DNA of 64,000 nucleotides from Isoetes taiwanensis. Its lineage: Eukaryota > Streptophyta > Lycopodiopsida > Isoetales > Isoetaceae. Of the stretch, positions 48,960-62,284 are shown one piece after another. The notes beneath the pieces are model-generated. The model saw only the letters and a program-made list of their open reading frames with translations, was not told the DNA's origin and made no database searches. Within the stretch, counting starts at the first letter, position 1. Each line of letters begins with the position of its first letter. The stretch covers positions 3,706,801 through 3,770,800 of the forward strand of contig JAJEKV010000023.1 of NCBI GenBank assembly GCA_021234155.1, in the 5' to 3' direction. The position numbers and the translations under genes are program-made.

Positions 48960-50100
48960 CGTGACTACACCATGGTTGCTCTGACACCCCACAAAGGGTA
49001 AGGACACCATCCTTCTATCACTGCAGCCCCACCCTCCCGCGTAGTTCCGCGTACATTGTTCCCGGGAAGCTCATCAAGGGCTCCTGCAGGTCATTTCATG
49101 GTGACACCACTCAAGACGAAAATCCTTCTCGCGGGTATTATTGGCCCACGCTCTTCAAAGATGCTCACGCCCACCGGCAAGACGCAGGACGCTTGCCGCC
49201 GGTGGGACGCCCCACGCCCGCGACGCCTTCCTGACGCCGGGCTGCCACGCCCACTTCCTTCAAAGAATGGGGGAATGGACTTTTGTGGGACCTATAGATC
49301 TCTCCCGCTGGCACAATTCGCGTTCGATACATTCTCGTTCTCAATGACCACGCCACCAAATGGGCGGAAGCTTGTGCACTTCCGCACAACATCGCAAAGA
49401 AGTACGCCTAGAGTCCTCTATCAACAAATTATCACGCTTATCTGGTCGGTCACTCTGAAAGGTCGCTGACCGTGGGTGTTCATTTCATCAATCATACTAT
49501 TCAGAGCCGGACGGATTATCTCCTCATACATCATCACAAGAGCACACCTTACTATCCTCAAGGTAATGGTTTGCAAAAGCACCAACACGCCGGTCACCAT
49601 TCTCAAGAAAAATTCAGGACGCTTCAAGCATGCATTGGCGTGCGCACAAAACTTCCTACTGCTCTTTTGGGCTTACAATACTTGTTTCAAGATTGCTACC
49701 GGGTCACACTCCTTTAAATTGGTTTATGGTCGAAGCTCGCGCCGCTTGAATAATATCCTTCCTTAACACTGGCCAATCAAGCACGCTTCATAATCCACCA
49801 CCGGGTGACTCAAAGAAAGTGTCTATCAATTAGAACAATGGATGAACTTCGACGGATGCTTATATTCGTGTTCTTCATGGGACAGCTTGCAAAAAATCTT
49901 TACATGACAAACGTTCCAAAGAAAACATTCAAAGAAGGCGATTTGGTTCTTCTTTATGATTCCGTGTACAAAAATTTTCCTGCAACTCAAGTTTCGCTGG
50001 TTTGGCCCTTATCAAATTGTTCAAGTGGTTCGAATTAAGTGTTTTCCAACCATTTAGTTAGATGGCACCCATTGGCCTGGCTACTGGTTAATGGTTTCGC
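48960..50100 (+). pseudogene. pol: Element A integrase relic
   Basis: Frames show RMGRPTPAT and GMDFCGTYRSL-like blocks (finger and first catalytic region), then NDHATKWAEACALP, VHFINHTIQSRTDY, KSTPYYPQGNGLQKHQH and LLFWAYNTCFKIATGSHSF. The C-terminus reads KTFKEGDLVLLYDSVYKNFP and RWFGPYQIVQVV. The HHKSTPYYPQ-GNGL block holds the third acidic region, where the usual Glu of NGLAE reads Gln (NGLQ). At least five frame changes occur. Confidence 0.8.
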
Positions 50101-53100
50101 CCTCAAAGCATTTCATCACACGTAGCGAACATCAACAAACAAAATGACAGTCAAGAAGCAAAACACTACGTAAAAGTGACCAGAAAGGCGGTATTATAAT
50201 ATAGTGAGATTTTACAAAATGTGGGCGCAGCCCGCATTCCGCTGGCGGGCACTGCCCTGAGTACAAAACGGGTCACGCCTCTATTTACTAAGTCCTAAGA
50301 GGGAAACCCCTACCCCGTTCGGAGCGCGAGGTGATGCGGAGGAGATGGCAGAGGCTCGCCCGATCCCGCCGAAGGTGCGTAACCACCTCCATCCCGCTGG
50401 TCTTCGGTCGACAGCTCACTCATCCCGCACACCAGCCCGCCCATCTTAATGCGTTCACCAGGCGCCGTAGATCCGCACACCATCTTGCAAGTGATCCACT
50501 CGACAAGTTCGGTGGGCATCGTGCGCCTGCTCGCCGCCAGCGAACATATACCGGGAGCGCCACTCCTGATGCCTTCGCTTCTCTCGTTCGCCTTATAGCC
50601 AATCGAGGAACTCCTTGTCGACGGACCAATTCACGTAAATCGCGCCAACGTGTTTGCAATGCAAGGCTGTTTCTAAAATGAGAATCTTTTCTCCCGCCGC
50701 ATATCTAGCCATGGTACCTTCTGACACATTCCTTAATCATATCCCACTGAGTTGCCAAAGATTGAATGCCATTCCTTCTTTTCTTCACCGCTTCAACATT
50801 AATGGGTGTCCTCGGCCATCCGGTCACAGCATCCGATCTTTTCACGCCTCATCCTCACCGCTCATTACTCCTCCCCACGCTTTTTGGGACTCTAGCCACC
50901 CTTGCCCCTCAATACCCTTCTTGGCATCTTTTGACACCGCACCATCAACGGGTTCCAGCTTCAGCACTCTTCATACCTTCAGCCCCTGCCAGCGCCCTAA
51001 ACAAACCTTTCGCTCCTCCGCCTTTGTCCTCCGTGCTCGCTTTTCGCTCTTCCCGCCTTTGGCATCCCTCGCTCCGCATATCATTCCCATGGCTGCCCTG
51101 ATTTTCTACACTGCCATCGCCTCCCAAGGATCCGGCCCTTTTGATCAGATCCTTCGACGCCCACTTTCCTCGCGGAAGGCCCTTGTTGGCCTGAAAACAG
51201 TTAGTCAACGACACCACCACGACCCTCTCAAATGGAACTTCCGGCTCCAATCCCACTGGGCCAGCGCTTCATCGCCAATATCGTTATCACCGCGTTACAC
51301 CAACGTGGGTCGATGGCACTATTTCAAGGACTCAACATTTGATTTCTCGAGGTATTTCATATTCCCTTGCACACCCCTTTGTGTATCATGGTCTCACTAT
51401 ATGTGATATCGACAAGTCAATGAAGTTTGGTGCCACCGCTATCATGCCAATAATATCCATCGGCTCGGACCAATATCGACAAGCCCCACGAAACTTTGTC
51501 AAATTCCTGCGGAAATTCCTTGGGTATTCTATCAAGAACACCCATATCAATAAGCCTTTCATAACCTCGTCCTCACCTATACACACTCCAAACACCACAC
51601 AGATTGCCCCAAATGATGTTCTATCGCTCTTCTCCAAGAAATGGACCACTGGGTACCACTTCCATTTCTGAAGTTTCAGAGGCCACTTTCGCCCTCATCC
51701 ATTACTTCCCTCCCACACCACTACCTCATATAATTCCACTTAGCCCCCTTCCAATCACTCACCGTTGGCACTTCTCACTGCTCTTCCACCTGGTCATGTC
51801 CACACACCCCATGCCACCTCCTCCTCCGCCACACCACATCCACTTCACAACTACTTTTCCCAAACATCCCAAACCAGCAACGCTTAGTGCTCCACCACCA
51901 GCCAACACCCCGCCGCCTGTTGTACCTTTATCACAGATGCCTGCCGCCGCCTTGCCACAAGAACCCCTGCACGCCTTTATGAGCTGGTTCAACCCGCACC
52001 AGGAGGCCTCCTCGATGTGTACATCAAGACCTCAAGCCGCGAACCCGCCCAAGTTGCAACTTTCAAGGCCAAACTTCAAGACAAGCATGAAGCTCCCCTT
52101 ATTGTGCTCATGCAGTATCTCAAAAGTACACAAGCTCAAGTCGCCCAACTCACGATCAATGCCTCACCCAAATCTCGCACTTTGGCTGAGCACAACAAGT
52201 CCAAAGCCGCCTCCCGAGTACCAAGGGACCGCCGACACCTCTTCAAGATCACCATGTAGTGCGTAAACAAGATATCGATGTACCGGAGATTGCCGCAGCC
52301 GCTTCAATACACCGGGAAATCTTCCTCCCAGTCAACCCTTCGTAAACGGGTCTCGCGATCAGCCACGCCCGCCGGAAGGGACAACCTGACCGCAGATCTC
52401 GACAAGCCAGCTCGGTCGATGAGCTCGCCAAAGCTTTCGACGCCTACACCGCCATTCTTCTTCTGCACCGCTGACTCCCAGCCTCCTCCCCGCTATCACT
52501 TTATTATGTGGTTGCCGACGCCACCCTCCTTCTGGCGGTATGCGCCGATGGCCCCGTGGATATTCCCCTCAAATGCGCTCTTTCTTCGGATTTGGCCGAA
52601 CTCTCCATTGAAGATGTTAGCCGTGTCGTGCCCTTGTCGCCTTTTGATCTCATACACCGTGTCGATCCGTACTTTATCACCTTCGTAGTGGTTCACCCCA
52701 TGGCTTACATCTTCATGATTTCTATCCGGTGATACACGTGAATTACTTTGAAATGGGCCACGCCAGCCTTTTCCAGGTAATCCCCACTGCGTAATGGGTG
52801 CTTCAGATAACAACCATATCTCATGGATCCTCGCTTCGCACTCCAAACTCTTCATCAAGAGTACATGCCCGGCTTGCTAATCATTTATCTCTCCGCAAGC
52901 GGAAGCGCTGCAACAAATCAGGAAGTATCTTGCATATCCTGAGACCCTTCCCTGTATGCACAACTTATATGCAGCACCGTCAAGTTACAATCAAGCACAA
53001 GCTCCTCGTTGATAAGCAAGACTGTCCCCACGATGGGATACAGCCCTCCGGCCAACTCTCACCGCTTCTTGGGACGTTGGTGTCGTTTCTGATCCGCACT

Positions 53101-53809
53101 TTGCCGGGCCAATCTGGGAGACTGCTCAGGCAACCCACGCCCACGGGTACACCCTTCTCCCTATGCTTCCCCTGGGCGACTCACGCCTGTGTTCCCGACT
53201 TCCTCGATTGGCGCCTTCCTTGGACCAAGGTCATGGATGGTCATGCGTGGCCGGACACACCACCTCGTGATCTCTCTCGACGGGATCTCCTGGGATCCAC
53301 GCTTTGTTCGCCCCATTGGGAAGTGCCACTCGGACAACACCACCAATTGATCTACATTAATGAGCTGCATTGGCAACGTTCACCTGGATGTGCGCTTCAT
53401 GTCTCAACACCTTCTTGCGTGTAATGCCTCCACCTCACTCGATCCTCTGCCCATCTTCAAGGTGATTTCGGCGCTGCTCTCAAATGCATTTTGCCAGTTC
53501 TTAAACGTGGTGCGCCCCATTTTTCATCGCAATCCAATGCTGCAGTCGCGTTTTGGCCTTCGGACTGCCTCCTCATGGAATGTCGCAAGAGCATTTCCCT
53601 CGCACGCCCACGCCTCTTGAAGACATGGTACGCCTCGCTTATTGATGTCGATCTCGCCTCTTGGCCAAAACACCTCAAGCTCTCTAAATCACGCCTGTGA
53701 TCTCATAAGCCGGGCATTCATATTGAAAGCCCGTCTACTCCCCGTGAGGATCACTTTCTGCATGGCTGGGCTCCCCGCCTCCGAAACGCTTCTTCACTCG
53801 AGTGTCGCT
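50101..53809 (+). other. Element A: 3.7-kb region between integrase and 3' LTR
   Basis: Several overlapping long frames (50654-51406, 51604-52266, 52798-53424) are Pro/Ser/His-rich and shift between each other. The same region exists in element B in opposite orientation. Shared words: GCATATCTAGCCATGGTAC (50699; reverse complement near 60460), CPKHSNRAPAPPL versus FPKHPKPATLSAPP, and GISWDPRFV versus GGIPRFV. So it is part of the element, not a chance insertion, and may hold a lost extra ORF. I do not recognise a domain. Confidence 0.6.
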
Positions 53810-53821
53810 TGGTGGGGGGAG
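53810..53821 (+). other. Polypurine tract of element A
   Basis: GGTGGGGGGAGG lies directly before the 3' LTR, as expected for plus-strand priming. A similar tract precedes the element B LTR. Confidence 0.7.
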
Positions 53822-54395
53822 GTTAGGTCCCTCGTGCCTCCCGGTACAGGACTATTCATGCATTACCATGCACTGTAGTCAAGCTCAGCGGGATCCCTCA
53901 GCCACCACCAGTCGACATCCAAGGTTCCAAGACCAAGGGCGGTGACCACGCAGCCAAAGTTCTGGTCACATCAAAGAGGCGCCGCTGCATGCACGGCCCG
54001 TCACCGCCTCCCGCCGCCGGGCTGGCCAGCGTGATTCTAGGCACTTCTCAAGAGGCACCGCCAATATTCCTCGGTGAATCAAAGCCTCCTCCTTCCGTGA
54101 GCCCGCACCTAGATCGGGCCAGAGTGTTCAAGGCTGGGCCCATTGTACTATATATATGAGCAGAGTTAGCACACAAGTTTTTAGATGAGTTTTGAGTCTT
54201 GTCTCCTTCGCTTTCTCATTAAGTAGAGCTCATGTATTTTCATCATTGATATCAAGGAAGTTTATCATCCTTTCTCTCATTTGTTTTGTTTTCTCTTTTT
54301 CTTCTCTTTCTGCAAATCCTGCTGCGGACATAGTCCCCTGGACTCTCCTCTGTTAGATCCACGGGTCTCCGCTGCTGCAGGGCCAAGTCTCCCGT
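53822..54395 (+). repeat. 3' LTR of element A
   Basis: Begins TTAGGTCCC right after the polypurine tract and aligns with 43753-44288 and, in reverse, with 57157-56569. It includes a TATATATATG core (about 54152) ahead of the TTTAGATGAGTTTTGAGTC block. The right end was fixed by the GAGTT duplicate. Confidence 0.8.
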
Positions 54396-56275
54396 GAGTT
54401 CTAACCTGACCCAAACAAAAAATTGACGGCCGACATTCTCGAGCAACAATTGACTATGTGGATGGAGGGGGAAGAGGTATATTCCTCACACAGCAGATCT
54501 TCGCACCGACACCGAACTGCTGGATTGTATTTTTTATTAATCAAGGACTTTGGTTGAAGAAGAAGGAATCATCAACAGGACATGTATTGTTGTTTTATTG
54601 ATTTTGCCAAGGCTTTTGAGATAGTGGCTCAAGCCAAGTTGTGGGAAACATTGAAATAGTTAGGGACGCTTATGAATCTGCAAAATGCAGTATACAGGCT
54701 TATGAGACATATCATCCAAACACCAACCATTCAAATAAAGACTATTGGAGACGGCTGTGATGCCTCACTCTCTCCAACATTTGTTTGGTCTCTTTTATTG
54801 TTAGTTAGGTGCTGAGTTTACAACATAACACCGAATCGAAAGCTCGCTCATGCACCAAATCATTAGGCAGCTCATATACGTTAATGATGTGGACCACTTA
54901 GCTTTACATCCAGATGTCATGCAACGCCATTTGGATGTCATAGACATCTTTTTGTCGAGGCCAACGATTACGCATACATCTGCACAAGAGCAAGGTGTCG
55001 CTTTTCATCTCACCCCATTTCATAAAGTCTCCCCTCGCTCCATCGTCACTTAAAAGACAAAATGTAGTGGTGATGTCCAATACAAGTGTTTGGGGGTGGA
55101 TTTTCCTTCTACCATACACTAGCACATTTCTAATCTGATTATGAATGACAACGGGCTGGAAGGCACTACATGCAATTCATAACAATAGTCATAAAGCCGG
55201 TCAGGTGACTAGGGGCTCACAGCACTTGTTCATGAGATCTTAGTGATCCTCGTTTATATGTCATCAAAGTCCGGAGCCCGGGCTGTATCCCTTTGCCACA
55301 TTGAATGATTTAGAGCAGTGCAAAAAGCTAATTTATGAAGTAAAATCCCCTGCACTTGGAATAAAATCAATAACTTCATATCGTACCTTTGCAGAGACAA
55401 AGCTTTTACAAGCCAAAAGGTCATGACTAAGGGCCATCATCTACTTTTAGATAATGTTGTAGGCAATGCTCGCCCTCCCGCAACTTGCTTATACTGTGGC
55501 AATTGGTCCTGAAAGAATCTCTTCAAAAGTGCTTGTTGAAGGAAAAACCCCGAGCTCGAGTTCCCTCCCTCAATGGAAAATGTGCAGAATAGGTGCTGCA
55601 TAGCACAAACGTAAGAAGATCACCATAACTGAGGCACCGATGCTTGCTTCCTCAAAGAAACTTTGAGACTCGGGTGCCCCATAACAAGTTATTGAACAAT
55701 AATTACCAAGGCTAGGTCAATCTCATGTTTAAATGAACCCACAATGTTGGGCATGTATACATCTTTTCATGAAGAAGCTTGGAACTCATCGCTTCCTCAA
55801 GATAGGTGCACACTGTAATCGAGGACATGCGTATAAATTAAAAGGGCTTATTTAGGATGGGTGTTTTTATTAGTGCTGCCAACTAGAGCCATTGAGGATG
55901 AGTGTCACACTTTAGAACCGCCTCAACATCCAACCATATCCGGATATGTTACGTTGAGAATCACCGCCGCATGTGATGCTTGGCTGGGCTGTGGATCGTC
56001 ATCTTCAGAGGTGTGTATATGCACACCAAATAATGTCTCGAATACCCCGGACATGTATAGTGTATCATGATGTATGCTTGTAAAGTTTACCAGCATTTTT
56101 AAAGCTACCAAGGTTTTTTCGTTTTTCCCTCAAAAACCCTCCCCATGGTTTGTTTTGGGTGGGTGGGATAAATTGATAGTAATACATTTGCTGTGCTCCC
56201 ACATGCCTATTGGTCTCCATGGACAATAAAAATACATTCCGTTCTATTCCATTCTATTCCATTCTATTATCTATA
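54396..56275 (+). pseudogene. LINE, 3' part: reverse transcriptase and tail
   Basis: Continues the LINE interrupted at 43748. Readable blocks: LTADILEQQLTMWMEGEEVYS, CCFIDFAKAFE, SLSPTFVWSLL and, near 54880, IYVNDVDHLAL, where the usual YADD site reads YVND. The rest (to about 56200) keeps fragments only. It ends in a short ATTCT/ATTCC microsatellite (56235-56270), a usual LINE 3' end. Not functional. Confidence 0.75.
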
Positions 56276-56568
56276 TTATTATCACAACAATTTTGATACA
56301 AAATGAACAAACACAGATCTTAAGCTTAAAGACCTTCGTATTATTGCTCTAGATAGAACTACCTCTAATAGAAAACACATTATAAGAGGTGGATAAATAG
56401 TAGGAGGTTGGAATGTAGTACGTGCAAAATGATAAGTGGCAAATATTTGAGCAACGTTCATCTAATATTGAGGAACCTTAATGCCGACAAACATCAGAAA
56501 AAACAACAGAACTCATCTTCAAAGCATAAGGAAGATGCTTTAAGATAAAGCTGAAAAAGAGATATAAC

Positions 56569-57157
56569 TGCTTGGGGGTCCGGTTCGAACCCCCGCTGCA
56601 TACCTCTTCGTGGAGGACCCCTGATCCGGCTACAGAGAACCAGGGGCTATGTCACGCGGGATTTGCAAAAGGAACCAAGAAAAAAGAGAAAGAAAAGCAA
56701 AGAGAACAATGAAATCACAATAATGAGAACAACTTCCTTGATGTCAATGAAGATACATGAGCTCTCGCAATCGAGAGAAAATTGAAGTGAGACAAGACTC
56801 AAAACTCATCTAAAAACTCATATGCTAGCTCTACTCATATTATAGTACAATGGCCTTTGGCCCAATACACCTCGACCATTTCTGCCGACTCCGGAAGGCT
56901 CGGTTTGGTGGTGAAATGTTCGGCGGTGCCTCTTGAAATGCCTGAAATCATGTCGACGCCGACGCAGCGTGGTGACTCGTCGTCATTGTCCGAGCGCCCT
57001 CTTAACGGCAAAAGGTGGGGCTTTGGATCAAGGTGGTCGGCTTGGTCTTCTCATGCAGTCTTTGATGCACCGGGACCACTGGGTCAGGATCCTTGGCCTT
57101 GCCTTGGTCCGTCAGGAGGATGAATAGTCCTGCATCAAAGACGCATGGTGACTAACA
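56569..57157 (-). repeat. 3' LTR of element B
   Basis: On the minus strand it starts TGTTAGTCACC after a purine tract (complement of CTCCCCCACC, about 57158-57168) and ends CCCCAAGCA. It shares with the A LTRs AAGAGGCACCGCC, TTTTTAGATGAGTTTTGAGT, AGAGCTCATGTAT, GACATCAAGGAAGTT, TTTGCAAATCC and GACATAG.CCCCTGG. Confidence 0.8.
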
Positions 57158-57169
57158 CTCCCCCACCAA

Positions 57170-60100
57170 ACGAGACACCCCGTGAGTGAAGAAAAGGAGG
57201 AAGTAAGCCCATGGCGGGAACCCAAATAGCCTCAGTGATCCCTCACGTGAATGAGGACGGGCGCCATTGTGGTAATTGCCGATGAGGTCTTGGCGTGCTT
57301 GAAGAGCCGTGAGTGTTAACCAAGGGCAAGATCTGCATCAATGAGGAATTTAGGAGTTAATTACAATCTTCAAGGGCAAGACAGTGCTTCGTAAGGAAAT
57401 CCAATTGGCACTCCATGAGAAGGCAAGTTGGAGGCCAAAGGCACCGATGCCGGGTATTGGGGTTGGTAATAAAATATGGGACGCCGATTTAAGGAGCTTA
57501 CCAGATGCACCTCCTGAGAGCAACATTAAGTCGGCTTGACTCGGTGAACAAGGATCCGTGAGGTGGCGATTCGCAAGAAGCGCATCAAGGCCATGAACAA
57601 GATCACCGCCGCTGCCAACCACACTCATTTGCACAGTAGATCCAATTTTCAAGAGGACCAAAGTGGCACCATCCTCCACTGAGCTGCCTGACAAATCGCG
57701 GGATCCCACCGAGATCCGGCCGAGATCCGAGGTGTCCCACTCGGCCATCCAGGACCTTAGTCCAAAAAGGGAAGACGCCAATCGAGGTGAGGAACCGTGG
57801 GCGGAGGGACCCCAATGAGGTGCCATGGAGAGTGAGCCGCATCTTGGCGTGGCTGCTTAGCCATTTCCCTAAATTACCTACCCAGTGTCTTGATCAAGAG
57901 CACCATTAACATCGGGTCCCATCAAGCAGTAGAGCCGAGTGTAGACAGAGGACAACCCAACCCGCTGGTATGGTCTTGCTTCAAAAAGGCCACACTAGCT
58001 GATTGTAGCCTCCCAAGTGTTGTATATAAATTTGGGCAAACTCAAGATCCTCAGATGCTAAATTTTGTCATATCTGCTCCAATGTTTCTCACCGCCACGA
58101 GGTAAGGTTTAGCGTTCGTGCATGCACTGCTCAAAAGCTCCGAGATCGACCATGATCCTTGAAATATGGGTTGGTTACAATAACAACCGCTGCCAGAGTT
58201 GCCCTCGAAAACACGGTAGCGTGCCTCATCTTGGAATTTATCGCGTGGATATCACCGATAGAAGTCATGAAAAACATAGCCACACGAACAACTCGGGCGA
58301 CCCAACCGATCTTCACCGCGAGTTGATCAAAGACTAGGGAGGGCACAAAATAAACCTTTATCTTCTATAGAAAGATCCGCCGCATCCGTAGAAAACCCAT
58401 CAAGTGAGTGGTCAAGGATGAACCCGCCATCGGCATCACTTCGTATGAAAGTGTGGCGCTACAACCACATGGTCCAGATAATCGAAGGAGTAGAGAACTA
58501 TTGTGATGTTTGTAGCAATATCAATATATCCTCCTGGTTATTTTGGGCTTTTTCAATGGATTGGAATGCCTGTCGAGTCAGGATGATGTTCGAGTCATGA
58601 TCCGGGTTCTCTTTTTCTAGGAGGAGACGAGATCGATCACGGACCCGCTTATGAGAGAGGGGAAATATGTGAAGAGGATTGCCAAGGAGCATGGAGTCAA
58701 GGGCACCGCATCATCAATGATTCTGCTTCTTAGCCTCCGTAAGCCGACATCTCTTGAGAGGCGTGAGTCGACCGGGTAGCTTGGAAATGAAGCTTCTAAA
58801 GAGGTGATCTCCGAGCATCACGCGAAGGAGGTCATGGGCTTGAGTGTTGTAATTCTGAGAGAGCTCTGTGATACGTAAGAAAGTGTCGAGCTTAGCAATG
58901 TCTTTCTCCTCGTCACCCAGAGGTATTTCATCCTTTTGTCTTGACATGCTCCAAGAATTCCCGAATGGTGGCTTGTAATCGAGCCCTGCTGATCGCAAAG
59001 GTGCTGGTCTCGATCCTCGCATTTTTGAGATCCCCGGCCTCAAAAGACCCTCCGTGCTTTGCTTTCTGGAAGCCTGTCCTCCGTAGCTTGAACTTGCGTG
59101 GAAGTCAGCACTGGTTGTCTCAGGAACCGGCCCCGAGGCCTCCAGGACGCTGAACACCGCCTCATGAGGGACTTCGATTCTTGTAACTTGAGGACAATGC
59201 CTTGAACATCCTAACGGGTATTGGGATACGTGTCGGGTGAGGTCAGTGGAGGTGCAGGGGCCCTATTGCTATGTTTGGGACATCTGGAGAGACATGATGA
59301 GAAGTGGAGGGCATGGATTCCGTGAGGAAGAAGAGACTGTGACATGCGTGGTATTGCATTGATCATGACCAGGAGAACAAGGGCGGAAGGTGCGTACCGT
59401 TGGTTTTGAGGAAGTGAATGAAAGGAGAGGAAGGTAATGACGGATGATGGCCCGAAGATGGGTGCCCACCGAGGAATCAAAGCCAAAAAGGTGCAGTCAT
59501 GAATAATACCCACTTCTTGAAGAAGCTCTAAGAACAAATAGCTGGGGCCAATCAATATGGTGAGTGGAGCGTGGTGGCCATAATGACAATATTGTAGAAC
59601 CAATATGATAAGGGTGTTTTTTGATGGAGTACCAGGTTACCTCTGGCGCCTACGTAAACTTGACAAAAGTGTCATGGGGCTTGGCAATATTGGTGAGAAG
59701 CGATGCATGTTGGCTTCGATATGAACAAATACCAAATGAGTGACATCTATCCCAGAAGGCAGCCCAAGGATAAAGAAGGGTTTTTGCAAAGGAATATGAA
59801 ATACCCTCGTAAATCGTAAATGAAAAGCAAATGGTGGTGCCATCGACCATGATAGCATAGCCTTCCGGGTCGTTGACTATATATGAGCGACTTGAAACCC
59901 GCTTCAATTGCTCGATTTAAACGGAGGTCCATTTGTAGAAATCATAAAGCCCCCGGCTCCGCGACTCACGACTGCACAACAAGGGCTTCACAAAGGTAGG
60001 TGCTCTAAAAGGTTACCGACTCTAAGAGAGCTGGATCCCTTGGAGCGTAAGCTTGAAGTTGAGGAAATTTGGGTGCAGAGTCATGGCAAAGAGCCGGAAA

Positions 60101-61080
60101 GGAACAGGAAGAACCCGTCGGAGGAAGGCGGAGAGCGGAGAGCGGAAGACGAAGACCAAGATGGACTAAAAGGTGTTTAGGGCGCACAAGTGTTTCGAAG
60201 GGGCATGAAGTGGGACCTACATGATGCTGTGTGGCGAGAGGATGGAGACGATTGAGAAAAAATTTGGCTAAGTCCCCAAACCGTTAAGGAGAAGAAATGA
60301 CCGTGGAGATGAGAGATGGAACGATCGGATGCGACAATTTCGGCGAAGGTAATAATATATTAATGTTCGACGGGCGTGAAAAGAAGGAATGTCATTTAAC
60401 GCGGGCAACCTCAAGGGGGATATCATCAAAACGAAGATGTCGGTTGGGTACCATGGCTAGATATGCGGGCGCGGAGAAAGATTCCAATATAGAAACGACC
60501 TTGCATTGCCACCACATCGGCAGTGGTCCGATTATCCACGCCGACAGAATCCCGCCGATTGGGCTATATAAGACGCAGCGAAGCAAACATCGAGACACCC
60601 TGGCGCACTATGAGTATGAGGCGGCAAAGAACCGGATTGAACGAGATTGCACCATGCCTACCAACCGCCAAAGAATGACACCCAAAAAATGAACTGCTCG
60701 GGACTGTGGAAATGCCACAACCGTGGCATCGCGATGGATGGCTGGCAAGGGATGGCTGAACATCCCAATTCTCGACCAACGCCATGGAGGTGGTGGTTCA
60801 TCGGCGCCGATCCCAATGGGATCCGCCACCACATCTCCTCAAGATCACCTCTCTCGCCTCAACCCCGAGTAGAGGGGTTTTAATCGTAGGATTTGTAAAT
60901 AGGGCACCGCCTCAGAGTTTTCCACCCCATAGCGGAAATAGATGGCCCGGCCTCATTTTGTAAAAATTTGCCTCTATACATAAATATGCCTTTAGTCACT
61001 GGCTGGGGATTCCATTTCTTTAGTCAGATCAGGTGTATGACCGTCAGGAGGTGTTGTATGAAATTGTTTGAGTGCGAAAA
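57170..61080 (-). other. Element B: region between integrase and 3' LTR
   Basis: Longest minus frames: 57826-57350, 59157-58714, 59603-59211. They resemble pieces of the same region of element A but are also shifted. A segment in 59157-58714 (NTQAHDLLRVMLGDHLFRSF) has good helical character but no known match. Confidence 0.5.
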
Positions 61081-61084
61081 GCCA

Positions 61085-62110
61085 TTAACCGCCAGGTAAT
61101 GGAGTGCCATCTAATTTCGCCAAATTGAAAACGCCGGGTTGTACACTTGGAACATTCTGATAAGGACCTCGTTTACATCCGAACTTTTCTAATTTCGTTC
61201 GAAAATTTCTTGTAACGAGAATCATAAAGAAGAACCAAATCACCTTCTTTTGAAAGTTTTCTTGTCTAAGACGCTTGTCATGCAATGATTTCGCAACGTT
61301 GTCCATGAAGAACACCTAATGTAAGCATCTCACGGTTCATCCAACCTGCTCCAATTGATAAACCCTTTCCTTGAGTGGTTAGGATTAGCGGTCAGAAAGT
61401 TGGAAACGGAGAGTTTAAAGAATAAGTTATTCAAAAGGCACGTAGCTTCTTGACCATAAAAACCGCTTTGAAAGGAGTGTGGCTGTGAGCAATTTTGAAA
61501 CCGGTGTTGTAAGCTCAAGAACAAGAGGCAACTTGTCTTGCCAATCTACAGGCGTAGAAGCTCTCATGTAACTTTTCTTGAGAACGTTGATGAGGAAGCT
61601 TGCCGGGTACCTTCAAACTAATCCATTTCCTTTTTGAGGATAAGCAAAATTCCTCGGGTGTTGATTTGAAGATAGTCCGGCCAAATTCTTAATGGTATAG
61701 ATTTTAATGCATAATTTTCAATGCATCACTTAACAAGTCTGCGGGACAACCAAAAACGCATGATGATGTGTGTGCATGTAGAGAACCTTTAATGGCGAAG
61801 TGCCAGCGTTGTCTGAAAGTACCGTGCTTCCATTTGGTAGCATATAATCCGGGTGATGACTAATATACGGCACGGTGGTAAGCCGTGCGTCGCGGGTCCA
61901 TGGGCCCCAACAAAGTCCATTCCCCATTTGCCGTGGCGGGCGCATCGGCCATGGAAGAGGCCGCCACGTCAGTTTTCCCACACGTACGACGACGCCACAA
62001 TACGCGGCAGCTAAGCGCAAAGTACCTTTGAAGAGCGCAACGGGGCGCAGCCCGCCAAAAGCACTTGCGTCGCGGGCGGCCGCACCACTAAATGACTAAC
62101 ACCACCGCCC
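61085..62110 (-). pseudogene. pol: Element B integrase relic
   Basis: Minus frames show RPPRQMGNGLCWGP (first catalytic region), a shifted run with CLPF.LSLQHRFQNCSQPHSF (matching the AYNTCFKIATGSHSF block of A) and, at 61315-61085, VAKSLHDKRLRQENFQK, FRTKLEKFG, GPYQNVPSVQPGVFNLAKLD. Order and motif set match integrase with its C-terminal module. Several shifts. Confidence 0.7.
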
Positions 62111-62284
62111 ATCAAGTGGGCTTCCCACGGAACAATACACCCGTAAGACCTCATGAGGAAAGCGTATCAATAAACGACTCGTGAGGACCATGCCCTTTGC
62201 CGCTTGTACAAGTGGCCCTGGAACCATGCAGGAGAATAATTTCGACCCCTGAGAAAAACCCATCACAGAATGTCAATTAAAATT

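Larger units (their letters stand above)
43753..54395 (+). mobile_element. Ty3/gypsy retrotransposon A, two LTRs, inserted in a LINE
   Basis: Paired LTRs (about 43753-44288 and 53822-54395) enclose a protease, RT, RNase H and integrase in gypsy order, then about 3.7 kb of further DNA before the 3' LTR. GAGTT flanks both sides (43748-43752; 54396-54400), a candidate 5-bp target duplication. Bridging the element restores LINE homology in frame. All genes have many small indels. Long spacing between integrase and 3' LTR recalls Tat/Athila-type elements, but I cannot assign the clade. No clear gag was recognised between 44289 and 46600. Confidence 0.85.

Noticed and set aside
56570-56600. GGTTCGAACCCC as a tRNA T-arm
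   Set aside because: It lies at the end of an LTR related to element A and has no other tRNA parts.
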